Origin: Methylobacillus arboreus
Lineage (GTDB): Bacteria > Pseudomonadota > Gammaproteobacteria > Burkholderiales > Methylophilaceae
Assembly: GCF_020532725.1 (NCBI RefSeq)
Contig: NZ_JAJAVC010000003.1
Span: forward strand, 558,001 to 622,000
Length of the DNA stretch: 64,000 nt
Direction: 5' to 3'
The position numbers and the translations under genes are program-made. This document shows, piece after piece, positions 1-8,327 of the stretch. Within the stretch, counting starts at the first letter, position 1. Every line of letters begins with the position of its first letter. Under the pieces are notes generated by a model. The model saw nothing but the letters and a program-made list of their open reading frames with translations. It did no database searches and was not told the DNA's origin.

Positions 1-56
1 TTAAATCGTCCCAAGTTCGCTGCAAAGGCGATTAACAATTGTTAATACTTGAATAT

Positions 57-88
57 AAAAAAGCCCGGCCTGTCGGGCTCGGGCTTTT
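57..88 (-). terminator. Terminator of the fhc operon
   Basis: Reading on the minus strand, AAGCCCG and CGGGCTT pair around a short loop and are followed by a run of six T. It lies 20 bases past the fhcC stop codon and closes the minus-strand operon. Confidence 0.8.
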
Positions 89-108
89 GATTGGAGCAGC
101 TCAGGAGG

Positions 109-915
109 TTACTTGAATACCAGGATTTCACCTTTGCCGTCATTGGCAATATCGCCAGAATAGCGTTGTACACGGTTCTTGTTGATATTGGCAAACTTGC
201 TGGGCAGGTTGCGGAACGACTTGAACATCAGGCTCAGGAAGGGCAGGGTATGGGTGCCGCAGTCCTGCAAGGTTGCATGCAGCTTGGGTTCCTGCGTCAG
301 CAGCAATGTGCCACGGCGCATGCCGTAACCCACATATTCACCGACGCTGCCGAGTACGCCTATGGTGCCGGCCAGCATGCGTGAAGCGAGATAAGCGCCG
401 GCGTTGCCCTCGATCAGGATAATGCCGCGGCGCATCTGGTCGCCAGCGCGTTCGCCTGCATTGCCGCTGATGAGGACGATACCGCCCTTCATGCCCTTGC
501 GGTCGCCAGGCAGCGCTGCGGCGAGAAAGTCGCCGACATTGCCCTTGACCTCGATCAGGCCGCCTGCCAGACCGCTGGCGACAAAGGCATCTGCATTGCC
601 GTTGAGGACGATATGGCCGCCACGCATCTGTAGACCCAAATAGGAACCGGCACCGCCATTGACGGTGATGCGTCCCGTCTTCAGTTTGTTGCCAATGAAG
701 TCCAGCTTGCCATTGGCATTGTTGAAGACGATGTCGGCTGCATCATCGCCAGCAATGTCAAACAGGCTGTCCACGCGCAATTTCTCGCGGCCACTGTCGA
801 GCGGGATGGCGGCAATATCCGCTTGGCTCTTGCCTGCCAGGTTGTCGGGAGTGAGTGGAGAGAGATCCACGCGTTGCTGTAATGTTGCTTTTAGAGTGAA
901 GGTCAAAGCGCTCAT
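109..915 (-). CDS. fhcC: Formyltransferase/hydrolase complex subunit C
   Basis: Subunit C of the Fhc complex, which moves the formyl group from H4MPT to methylofuran and hydrolyses it to formate in the cytoplasm. The 268-residue protein shows the repeated glycine pattern (G-x-I-x-x-x-G-N-A/V-G) of the FwdC/GltB-C beta-helix fold, running from about residue 90 to 220. FwdC is the archaeal formylmethanofuran dehydrogenase counterpart. An open frame extends upstream to 1014, but the ATG at 915 overlaps the fhcD stop (ATGA) and matches the family start, so translational coupling is likely. It is the last gene of fhcBADC. The identification is firm from sequence and context. Confidence 0.93.
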   Translation of the reverse strand: MSALTFTLKATLQQRVDLSPLTPDNLAGKSQADIAAIPLDSGREKLRVDSLFDIAGDDAADIVFNNANGKLDFIGNKLKTGRITVNGGAGSYLGLQMRGGHIVLNGNADAFVASGLAGGLIEVKGNVGDFLAAALPGDRKGMKGGIVLISGNAGERAGDQMRRGIILIEGNAGAYLASRMLAGTIGVLGSVGEYVGYGMRRGTLLLTQEPKLHATLQDCGTHTLPFLSLMFKSFRNLPSKFANINKNRVQRYSGDIANDGKGEILVFK

Positions 916-1820
916 GCCATGATCTCCCTTAACTTGAAGTGATAGGGACCGAGTTTGCCGCCGTAGTTGCCGGCGGAAATGCGCTTGATGCCGTTCTTGG
1001 CGCCCAGTTCGCATGCGGCAGCGATGCCTGCGCGCATGGCGACGCGGATGTCCGGATCGGTGAGGCCGTCGATCACGATTTCCATGACGGATTCGATCTC
1101 GGGAGAAAGCTCGGTCTTGGTGATGCCTTTGAGCGTGGGGCAGAAGGCATCGTTGGTCGATGCGATCAATGCCTTGTACTTGGAGCCGACCTTGGAGCCG
1201 GAGCGCACTACGCCGCCGGGGAAAGGCATGATGACATTGGGTACCTTGCTCATGGCGTCAATCGCGGCTTCGCATGCGGCGAGTGCCTGTGGCTGCGATT
1301 CTGCCAGGATCAGGAAGTTGCCGCCGCCAACCGAGCGGATCATGCCGGTGCTTTCTTCGGTGAGGAATTCTCCGTCCATCACGGGGACGCGCCAGTAGCG
1401 CTTGCCGTTGAATACCTTGGATGTCTGGAAGCCATCGCCGAAGAAGCGCAGATTCTTGCCCAGGTTGATCTTGGTAATCTCCGGGTATCCCTCGTCAATA
1501 CCTGAGAATGCAGCAGCGGTGGGGCAGGTCAATACGCACTGGCCCATACGGGTTTCCAGTTGCTTGATCAGCACCGCGCTGCTCATCGCGAACATGAGGA
1601 TGGATACGCCAGGGCGGCCGTCTGGGGTTTCTTCGGGAGTGAGTTCGCGCTCTATGCCTGCTTCCACGCCGCAGGCAATCACCGAGGTGGCAAAGCCAGT
1701 CATGGCGCGCGCTGCGTTATAGGCCCAGCGCAGGTTTTGCGCGGTGATGATGACACGGGTGCCGCGCATGCCGAAGGCTTCGGCAAAGGTGTCGTCTATG
1801 GTTACGCCGTTGATAATCAT
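912..1820 (-). CDS. fhcD: Formylmethanofuran:H4MPT formyltransferase
   Basis: Subunit D (Ftr homologue, 302 residues) catalyses transfer of the formyl group between dephospho-H4MPT and the methylofuran carrier within the Fhc complex. The whole length resembles the Ftr family: it starts MIINGVTIDDTFAEAFGMRG and has the conserved stretch VRSGSKVGSKYKALIASTND near residue 205. Its start overlaps the fhcA stop by one base and its stop overlaps the fhcC start, so three subunits are tightly coupled. In bacteria the direction is towards formate, opposite to CO2-reducing methanogens; that is family knowledge and not seen here. Confidence 0.95.
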   Translation of the reverse strand: MIINGVTIDDTFAEAFGMRGTRVIITAQNLRWAYNAARAMTGFATSVIACGVEAGIERELTPEETPDGRPGVSILMFAMSSAVLIKQLETRMGQCVLTCPTAAAFSGIDEGYPEITKINLGKNLRFFGDGFQTSKVFNGKRYWRVPVMDGEFLTEESTGMIRSVGGGNFLILAESQPQALAACEAAIDAMSKVPNVIMPFPGGVVRSGSKVGSKYKALIASTNDAFCPTLKGITKTELSPEIESVMEIVIDGLTDPDIRVAMRAGIAAACELGAKNGIKRISAGNYGGKLGPYHFKLREIMA

Positions 1821-3496
1821 TATGCTGTCTTCTCCCTTCGACCCTTGGACTCCTGAACAATCACCTTGCCGCGGCCGTCGTCTTCAAGCTCGGCGGCACT
1901 GACCTTGTAATTTTCCATGTTCATGGTGTGGTAACGGTCGAAATATTGCTTGAGATCCTTTTCAATGCTGCGGTCAAAGTCGGGTTTGACCGTATGCGTG
2001 CTGCCCCAGGTGACCTTCACGACTTGACCGTCCCTCACTACCAGCTCGCCATCCTTGAATACATAGTCAGGCTTGGCAAACATGGCTTCGCGGTCGGGGT
2101 TGTCGGTATAGACGGTAATGTCGCCGGCCCCGCCGACGCCGAGGTGGCCGCGGTCGTGCAGGCCGACTAGCTTGGCAGCGCCGGCACGGGTCATGATGGC
2201 AATTTCGTACAGGCTGTATTCACGATCAATCGAGGTCAGCGTGCTCATGGCCTGGGCATCCAGGTTGAGCTTGGTGAACATGTCATTGCGGAAGCTCTTG
2301 TCCATCAGCAGGCGGATTAGGTGCGGGTAGCTGGTGAAAGGCGCGCCGTTCGGGTGGTCGGTGGTGAGGAAGATGCGCCATGGGTCTTCCGTCAGCAGGA
2401 AGATTTCCAGGCCGATTGCCCATTGCAAGGCATTGACGAAGTTCTGGTCCTTATACTTGAACGGCACGACGCCGCAACCGGAGTCGCACTCGATGTCCAT
2501 GAGCACAGACTTGTTCGGCGATGCGTGACCCGAGTTGGCATACTGGCGCATGGTGTCGCCGGAAGCGGTAACCGTTTGCCCAAACAGGATTTGGCCGACA
2601 TCAGCCGAGACGTTCTTGTGTTTGTTGAGCGCTTCGGCAACAGCGGCTGCGCCCGAGGAGAACTTGCGGTCGCCTTCAGTACCGTAACTATGGAACTGGA
2701 TGTGGGTGAGGTGGACAGGGTAGCCTTCGACCGCACCCATGGTCTTGAGCGTGGTTTCGACGTTGCCGGGCACACCGAGGTTATTGCCATGCACATGCAG
2801 CGGATGGGCGATGCCCAGTTCATAAACGGCACGGGTCAAGGATTGCAGTATCTCGCGCGGTGTTACCTGGTAGTGGATATTTTGCTCATCCAGGTCCAGT
2901 GCGCGCTGGTTGAACTTGAAGGCATTGATGCCGCCCGGGTTGACGACCTTGATGCCGATGGCCTGCGTCGCATGCAGAATCCAGGCGACATAATCGTTGA
3001 TCGCGTTCTGGTCCTTCTTGGCTGCCAGCAGGCGCAGGAAGTAATCATCGCTGCCGATCATGGCGTAGCCACCCTTGTCCAGGATGGGGATGTCGCACAT
3101 TTCCAGGTGTGACTGGCGCGCATTGACAGGGGACAGCGCTGGCTCGAAGCCTGCGGTGTATCCCATTTCTGCGTAGCGGTAGCCGGTATTCAGGGTGGAT
3201 GGGGCGGCATGGCCACAGCCGGCGCGGCAGGCGTCAGTATGCGTGGTGGCGGAGTTGCGGTGGTCTTCCGGCAGCATCAGGCGGGCGATATTCACTTTGC
3301 CGCCGCCGATATGCGTATGCATGTCGATCGCGCCGGCCATCACTACCTTGCCGCGCAGGTCGTATTCCTGGTCTATGGTTTCATTATTTCCGGGACGGTC
3401 AATGATGCGGCCATCACGGACAAAAATGTCCATGACTTTGCCGTCAATCTGGTGCGCAGGATCATAAACCCGGCCACCTGTCAGTTTAATCAGCAT
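1820..3496 (-). CDS. fhcA: Formyltransferase/hydrolase complex subunit A
   Basis: Subunit A (558 residues) is the amidohydrolase-fold hydrolase that releases formate from formyl-methylofuran. Visible metal-site motifs are DMHTH (His60 and His62), HVHGNN and HLTHIQFH in the middle, and TTDHPNG in the second half, the pattern of FwdA/FmdA in the urease/dihydroorotase superfamily. The start ATG at 3496 lies 22 bases after the fhcB stop. Length is normal for the family. Together with FhcB, C and D it completes the four-subunit complex. There is no sign of damage. Confidence 0.95.
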   Translation of the reverse strand: MLIKLTGGRVYDPAHQIDGKVMDIFVRDGRIIDRPGNNETIDQEYDLRGKVVMAGAIDMHTHIGGGKVNIARLMLPEDHRNSATTHTDACRAGCGHAAPSTLNTGYRYAEMGYTAGFEPALSPVNARQSHLEMCDIPILDKGGYAMIGSDDYFLRLLAAKKDQNAINDYVAWILHATQAIGIKVVNPGGINAFKFNQRALDLDEQNIHYQVTPREILQSLTRAVYELGIAHPLHVHGNNLGVPGNVETTLKTMGAVEGYPVHLTHIQFHSYGTEGDRKFSSGAAAVAEALNKHKNVSADVGQILFGQTVTASGDTMRQYANSGHASPNKSVLMDIECDSGCGVVPFKYKDQNFVNALQWAIGLEIFLLTEDPWRIFLTTDHPNGAPFTSYPHLIRLLMDKSFRNDMFTKLNLDAQAMSTLTSIDREYSLYEIAIMTRAGAAKLVGLHDRGHLGVGGAGDITVYTDNPDREAMFAKPDYVFKDGELVVRDGQVVKVTWGSTHTVKPDFDRSIEKDLKQYFDRYHTMNMENYKVSAAELEDDGRGKVIVQESKGRREKTA

Positions 3497-3518
3497 ATTT
3501 CTGGTTCCTTGATCTTGC

Positions 3519-4814
3519 TTAAGCGGCCTTGAGCGCAGACTCTATTGAAGAGAGCACGTCACTAAGTGTCGGCAGGCTGGTTTCACGCAGCTTGCGCAGT
3601 GGCAGCGTGACCGAGCTGTCGCTGCGGAACTGTGCACCATTGGCTTCCAGGCCAGGGATCGCAATCGGGATGAAGACATCCGGTGCCTGCTCGAACTGCA
3701 TGGCGGGATGGCCGATGACGATGGTGGGCACATTGCTCTTGGGAGGAAGACGCTCGGGATTGAAGCTATTGATCCAGACTAGGACATCGGTTTCGCCCTC
3801 GGCCAGCAGGCGCGAGGTGTCGTAATGGTAAGGGTCGTAGTCAGGATAACCGCGGCGATAGGAGTTGCGGAACGGATAGCCGCTGATCCAGGTGCTGACG
3901 TTATAGGCCGTCACATCGCCGTCATTACCGCTCAGTGGCAAGCCGGCGCTGCGCGTAGTCTTGTTCAGTTCCTGCACGATGCCGACAATATTCTGGATGG
4001 AAAGCTCGGCATGCGGGAAATCCAGTGCGCTGCCTGTCCAGGCAATCACGCTGTATTTGGCTGCCTTGAGGCGTTCTGCCAGTTTTTCCAGTGCTTCGCG
4101 GGAAATGCCAGCGACGTTGTCTGTCTTGAGTGGTTTTCCAGCAACGATTGCGCGCAGTGCTGCGAGCACTTCAGGCACACGATCAAGATCGCAGGGCAGC
4201 ACATCAGGCTGTTTGCCTGTAGGTGAAACGCCTGGTGTGGTATTCAGGTCGCGGCCGCCCAGGTAGACGATTTCACGCTCAGCAGTGTTCTCGGTGAACA
4301 TTGCTTCCTTGTTCCAGATCACGCGCTCGAAAAAGCGCGGGAAGTAGCTGACGATGTCGGTACCGATGACCAGCAATAGATCAACCCGGTTTTTCACTTC
4401 GCTCAATGTGGTGATGTACCAGCCTGAGTTTTGCATGACCAGGATATTCTTCATTGAACTCTTGGAATTCATGTGGTCAATGGTGGCGCCAGCGCTTTCG
4501 GCAAGGTTCATGACCGCACGCATGCCATATACGTCTGTTGCTAGGCCGCCCAACAAAGGATGCTTGGCATGACGGAATAAAGCGGTGGCTTTCTCTATGG
4601 CTGCTTCCAGGGTGGAGGGCTGTCCATCGATTGCTGGTGCTGCATTGGTGCGTGGCCGTCCGAAGAAGGTCTTACTTTTGGGACAGGGCGGGGATTCGAG
4701 GGAAAGGTTGCCGTCAGCATCTCGATTGAGCTTGAGGTCGTCGCTCAGTAGCCCGTCAGCAGGGTAAGCAACAGCTTCCAGCGTGGCTGCCGGAAAATGG
4801 GTTGATTGGGTCAT
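3519..4814 (-). CDS. fhcB: Formyltransferase/hydrolase complex subunit B
   Basis: Subunit B (431 residues from the chosen start) is homologous to FwdB/FmdB, the molybdopterin subunit of archaeal formylmethanofuran dehydrogenase. Bacterial FhcB is known to have a structural role and to lack redox chemistry. The frame is open upstream to 4886. I place the start at the ATG at 4814 (MTQSTHF) because GGAG sits four bases before it, whereas the ATG at 4823 has no clear ribosome site. It is the first gene of the minus-strand operon. It stands opposite the beta-RFAP synthase gene, with a shared 270-base control region between them. Confidence 0.9.
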   Translation of the reverse strand: MTQSTHFPAATLEAVAYPADGLLSDDLKLNRDADGNLSLESPPCPKSKTFFGRPRTNAAPAIDGQPSTLEAAIEKATALFRHAKHPLLGGLATDVYGMRAVMNLAESAGATIDHMNSKSSMKNILVMQNSGWYITTLSEVKNRVDLLLVIGTDIVSYFPRFFERVIWNKEAMFTENTAEREIVYLGGRDLNTTPGVSPTGKQPDVLPCDLDRVPEVLAALRAIVAGKPLKTDNVAGISREALEKLAERLKAAKYSVIAWTGSALDFPHAELSIQNIVGIVQELNKTTRSAGLPLSGNDGDVTAYNVSTWISGYPFRNSYRRGYPDYDPYHYDTSRLLAEGETDVLVWINSFNPERLPPKSNVPTIVIGHPAMQFEQAPDVFIPIAIPGLEANGAQFRSDSSVTLPLRKLRETSLPTLSDVLSSIESALKAA

Positions 4815-4850
4815 GTTCTCCATCCGAAAACTGGTTAGTTCCTTAAGGTC

Positions 4851-4952
4851 CATGCCTCGATCAGGCATGATGTAAACCGGTGACACCGATTGTTATTGCG
4901 CAGGCTTGTAGGCTGCAGGCGGGATTATACTCCTTGATCATGCCTGAGAAAA
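4851..4952 (-). promoter_or_regulatory. Promoter and inverted motif pair before fhcB
   Basis: On the minus strand a perfect -10 (TATAAT, 4929-4924) lies about 103 bases before the fhcB start; the matching -35 (TTTTCT) is poor. The spacer holds CAGGCATGAT on the minus strand (4946-4937). The same ten bases occur on the plus strand at 4864-4873, inside a second palindrome (CATGCCT, five bases, AGGCATG, 4851-4869). A regulator binding both copies would bridge the promoter and leader. The regulator is unknown. Confidence 0.45.
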
Positions 4953-5058
4953 AGCGTGTGGACATGTCAATTCGTATTTGTGTGAAACCGCCTTCCAAGC
5001 CATCGCAGTGGGATGCGAAATTCTCGGGCTGGACTTTTTAAACCATGGTCGGCTGGGC

Positions 5059-5064
5059 TACAAT
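5059..5064 (+). promoter_or_regulatory. Candidate -10 for the beta-RFAP synthase gene
   Basis: TACAAT stands 22 bases before the GTG at 5086. No good -35 is seen at 16-18 bases upstream. If used, it rules out the far upstream TTG at 4978 as the translation start. Confidence 0.3.
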
Positions 5065-5085
5065 AGCAGATTATTGGCGCCAAAA

Positions 5086-6096
5086 GTGCCGGTTTTTCGC
5101 AAGCTGAAGGAAATTATCATCAATAAGCAGGGCGTCAGTGTTGTTACCACGGCACGGTTGCATATGGGGTTCTTCGATCTCAATGGAGACTTGGGGCGCC
5201 GTTTCGGCAGTATCGGGGTTTCTCTTAATCAACCCGCTACCGAGTTGTACGCCTGGCATGCTTCCACTTTTACCGCAGAAGGGCCTGGCGCCGCGCGGGC
5301 CGTGCGCATGGCCAGGAAGCTGGCCGAATCTCTCCGCCTGGAGGGCGGTATGCATATCCGGCTGGTCAACACTATTCCCGAACATTCAGGCCTTGGTTCC
5401 GGCACCCAAATGGCATTGGCTGTCGGGCTGGCGCTCAATCGCCTGCATGACCTTGGGTTGATCATTCGTGATGTTGCGATGTTGACGGAGCGCGGGGCGA
5501 GATCGGGTATCGGCCTTGGTACCTTTGCCTCGGGCGGTGTCATTATTGATGGCGGGCGAGGCGCGCAGACGGTAGTGCCTCCGGTGATCGCCCGGGCTGA
5601 ATTTCCTGAAGACTGGCGTATCATCCTGATTTTCGATCATACACAGACCGGTGTGCACGGCGAGGCTGAAATTGCTGCCTTTCGCAACCTTCCACAATTT
5701 CCGGCGGATGCTGCTGCTATCTTGTGCAGGCATGTGCTGATGCAGGCATTGCCGGCCTTGGCCGAGCATGATTTGCCGGCATTTGGCGCGGCAATTCGGG
5801 AGTTGCAGGTACGCACGGGCGATCATTTTGCACCTGCTCAAGGCGGGCGCTATGCCAGTCCACGCGTTGCTGAGGTCTTGGCATGGCTGGAGGCGGAAGG
5901 CGTGGCGTGTTTTGGCCAGAGTTCGTGGGGGCCGACTGGGTTTGCAATCCTGCCGGATGAGAATGAAGCCGAGCGCGTGATGGCAAGGTTACAGGCGCTA
6001 TTCAGCCGTCATGGAGCCTTGGAGTTCTTGCTCTGTGAGGGGCGCAATGAGGGAGGCGTCGTGAGTGACCTCCCGGAAACTGTTGCGGTGGTTTAA
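5086..6096 (+). CDS. Beta-ribofuranosylaminobenzene 5'-phosphate synthase
   Basis: Catalyses the first committed step of H4MPT synthesis, joining p-aminobenzoate and phosphoribosyl pyrophosphate with loss of CO2. It corresponds to the methylotroph gene called orf4. The GHMP-kinase-like fold is shown by TARLHMGFFDLNG near the N terminus and the glycine motif PEHSGLGSGTQMA about 80 residues later. The start is uncertain. The frame is open back to a TTG at 4978, but similarity begins near 5130. GTG 5086 is the last canonical start before it with a plausible promoter; an AAGGA at 5107-5111 precedes only ATT/ATC codons. It is read divergently from fhc. Confidence 0.85.
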   Translation: MPVFRKLKEIIINKQGVSVVTTARLHMGFFDLNGDLGRRFGSIGVSLNQPATELYAWHASTFTAEGPGAARAVRMARKLAESLRLEGGMHIRLVNTIPEHSGLGSGTQMALAVGLALNRLHDLGLIIRDVAMLTERGARSGIGLGTFASGGVIIDGGRGAQTVVPPVIARAEFPEDWRIILIFDHTQTGVHGEAEIAAFRNLPQFPADAAAILCRHVLMQALPALAEHDLPAFGAAIRELQVRTGDHFAPAQGGRYASPRVAEVLAWLEAEGVACFGQSSWGPTGFAILPDENEAERVMARLQALFSRHGALEFLLCEGRNEGGVVSDLPETVAVV

Positions 6097-6211
6097 GAGC
6101 GACTAACAACACTCTCCTGGCGCGTCGTTGCCTTGCCTTGTCGTACTGCTTGTACTGCCTGAGGCAGGGCGCCTAGCCAGGATCGCTTTGCTGAGTTTTG
6201 TTAGCCGCTCT
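6096..6211 (-). repeat. Palindrome-bounded repeat element, family C
   Basis: The 154-base gap before mtdB is filled by an inverted-repeat element. The ends AGAGCGACTAACAA and TTGTTAGCCGCTCT pair over 14 positions. The single mismatch becomes G-U if the minus strand is transcribed. An inner pair, TCCTGGC and GCCAGGA, encloses a core with GTACTGCTTGTACTGCC and a small TGCCTGAGGCA hairpin. The left arm begins on the last base of the orf4 stop codon. I recall similar core sequences from other betaproteobacterial genomes but cannot name a family. Confidence 0.55.
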
Positions 6212-6250
6212 AAGAATAATTAACTGGAATTTAAATCATAAGGTGGAATT

Positions 6251-7150
6251 ATGGAAAAAGTATCGATATTGCATTTGATCACGGCAGCAAAGAATGCCAG
6301 CCCGTTTGATGTCAATATGGCATTTGACGCCGGTTTCGACAAAATCGTGCCATATACCAATGTTGAGTTGAAAGAAGTCACTGGCTTGGTGCAGGACGCG
6401 ATTTTCTCCCGCAGTCCAAGCGGCGTAAAGCGTGAAAGCGTCTTCATCGGCGGGCGTGATATCGACGTGGCAATGGATATGCTCGACACGGCACGTAAAG
6501 CCATGGTGCCTCCTTTTGAGATTTCTGTATTTGCTGACCCGTCCGGCGCTTTCACGACAGCTGCCGGCATGATGGCGAAGGTTGAACAGCACCTGATCAA
6601 GAATTTTGGCGGTGATCTCAGTGGGCGCAAGGTCAGCGTATTTGGCGCGACTGGCCCGGTTGGCGGGTGTACTGCCGTGATTGCGGCCAAATATGGCGCT
6701 GAAGTTGAACTGGTTGCGCACCGCGCCGTGGCGGATGTGGAAGAAAAAGCGGCTTCCTACAACAAGCGCTACAACATTAATATCGGCTATACCGATGGCA
6801 GCACCGACGAGTTGAAGCAAAAGATTTTGCACCGCACCGATATTGCCTTGTGCGCCGCGGCTGCGGGCATCCAGGTGATCAGCCTGGCGCAGATGGCAGG
6901 TTCGCCTACCCTTAAGGTGGCGGCCGATGTCAATGCAGTGCCGCCAACCGGTGCCGAAGGCGTGGATGTGTTTGCGGATGGCGTGGCGATTCCTGGTACT
7001 AATGCATTCGGTATTGGCGCGCTGGCAATCGGCAACGTCAAGTACACCACCCAGCACAACCTGCTCAAGCAAATGCTCGAAGCAACTGAAAAGAAGGTTT
7101 ATCTGGATTTCCTCGCTGCATTTGAGACTGCGCGTAACAGCATCAAGTAG
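6251..7150 (+). CDS. mtdB: NAD(P)-dependent methylene-H4MPT dehydrogenase
   Basis: Oxidises methylene-H4MPT to methenyl-H4MPT with NAD(P)+, the second step of formaldehyde oxidation after Fae. The 299-residue protein has the Rossmann motif FGATGPVGGCTAV at about residues 130-142 and the MtdA/MtdB-type N-terminal domain starting VSILHLITAAKNASPFD. An AAGGTGGA ribosome site precedes the ATG. Whether MtdB or the related MtdA is meant rests on context: it sits with mch and the H4MPT genes, and the folate-linked MtdA is absent, so MtdB is favoured. The next gene starts five bases after its stop. Confidence 0.9.
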   Translation: MEKVSILHLITAAKNASPFDVNMAFDAGFDKIVPYTNVELKEVTGLVQDAIFSRSPSGVKRESVFIGGRDIDVAMDMLDTARKAMVPPFEISVFADPSGAFTTAAGMMAKVEQHLIKNFGGDLSGRKVSVFGATGPVGGCTAVIAAKYGAEVELVAHRAVADVEEKAASYNKRYNINIGYTDGSTDELKQKILHRTDIALCAAAAGIQVISLAQMAGSPTLKVAADVNAVPPTGAEGVDVFADGVAIPGTNAFGIGALAIGNVKYTTQHNLLKQMLEATEKKVYLDFLAAFETARNSIK

Positions 7151-7155
7151 CTGAT

Positions 7156-8286
7156 TTGGCGCGCAAGCTTGTCATTGCTGCTGTTTGTGCCAGGCCCTAT
7201 GTGGCCATGGCGTGCGCGGCAGGTTATGAAGCGGTTGCGCTGGATATTTTTGCCGACGTGGATACGCAGGCAATGGCAAGCCGGGTGCTGCAACTGCCTT
7301 ACGCGGATGGAGGATTTGAGCCAGCAGGCTTTGAAGCGGCATTGTCAGCGCTGAGTGTGCAGGATGATGTGTACGGCTTTGTCTATGGGAGTGGCTTTGA
7401 GGCTGCCCCTGAATTATTGAATATCGCGGCTGCCTATATGCCGGTGATTGGCAACAGTGCCGAGGTTGTTGCAGAGGCAAAGGCTGTCCCGGGATTTTTC
7501 AACCTGTTGGCAAGGTTGGAGATTCCTTACCCGGAAACATTGACGGAACCTCCCGCAGCCATGTCTGGCTGGCTGTCCAAACATGCAGGCGGGTCGGGCG
7601 GTACGCATATCCGTCGCATGAGTGGTACGGTTGGGATGTTGCCAGGAGCTTACTACCAGCGTGAATTGATCGGTGTGCCGGTTTCCGCGCTGTTTGCTGC
7701 TGATGGTGCAAAGGCCGTTGTGATCGGCTATAACCGCCAGAGCGTCTCGGCATTTGCTGATTTGCCATTTCGTTATGGTGGCCTAGTCAGCAATGCAGAT
7801 TTGCCGGATGTTTGCTGTGAGGCTTTATATTCCGCTGCGCAGAAGTTGACCCAGGCCTTGCAATTGAGAGGAATCAACAGCGTTGACGCGATACTGGCGC
7901 TGGATGGCCAGACCTATATCCTGGAACTCAATCCACGGTTAACGGCGAGTGCGGGCTTGTACAGGGCGCGCACCAGTATGATGCAAATGCACTTGAATGC
8001 CAGCCAGGGAATGCAGGTAGCGCCTGATGTCAGCAGCAATGCCCAGGCGCAGGCTGTTTTCTATGCAGCGCAGGCTTTTGTGGTGCCTGAGGTAGTGCAT
8101 TGGCCAGAATGGGTTGCTGATATACCGCTTGCTGGTAGCAGCATTGCTCCTGGATATCCGGTTTGTACAGTCTATGCTGAAGCTAGGACGGCAACCGCAG
8201 CATGGGATCTGGTACAGCATAGATTGCAAGTGGTGTCTGCGATACAACATGGAAAATCAATAGCGCGGCATGCCGATATAGTATAG
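7156..8286 (+). CDS. ATP-grasp protein of the H4MPT cluster (orf17 type)
   Basis: A 376-residue ATP-grasp protein matching the gene called orf17 in methylotroph H4MPT clusters, where it is needed for the pathway but has no assigned reaction. Visible features are an N-terminal domain starting ARKLVIAAVCARPYVAMAC, an ATP-lid stretch GWLSKHAGGSGGTHIRR at about residues 136-152, and a metal-binding end ILELNPRLTASAGLY near 255. Translation starts at a TTG five bases after mtdB, with only a weak ribosome site, so coupling to mtdB is likely. It probably ligates an amino acid onto a carrier precursor; this is inference. Confidence 0.8.
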   Translation: MARKLVIAAVCARPYVAMACAAGYEAVALDIFADVDTQAMASRVLQLPYADGGFEPAGFEAALSALSVQDDVYGFVYGSGFEAAPELLNIAAAYMPVIGNSAEVVAEAKAVPGFFNLLARLEIPYPETLTEPPAAMSGWLSKHAGGSGGTHIRRMSGTVGMLPGAYYQRELIGVPVSALFAADGAKAVVIGYNRQSVSAFADLPFRYGGLVSNADLPDVCCEALYSAAQKLTQALQLRGINSVDAILALDGQTYILELNPRLTASAGLYRARTSMMQMHLNASQGMQVAPDVSSNAQAQAVFYAAQAFVVPEVVHWPEWVADIPLAGSSIAPGYPVCTVYAEARTATAAWDLVQHRLQVVSAIQHGKSIARHADIV

Positions 8287-8327
8287 TGCCGCGAACATAA
8301 TTTAATTGAATGGGAAAGTGAACAAAA

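Noticed and set aside
109-1505. Plus-strand open frames opposite fhcC and fhcD (up to 188 residues)
   Set aside because: They lie antisense to firmly identified genes, have no ribosome sites or family likeness, and reflect codon bias of the true strand.
2321-3112. 263-residue plus-strand frame opposite fhcA
   Set aside because: Antisense shadow of a conserved amidohydrolase; composition typical of reverse-strand translation.
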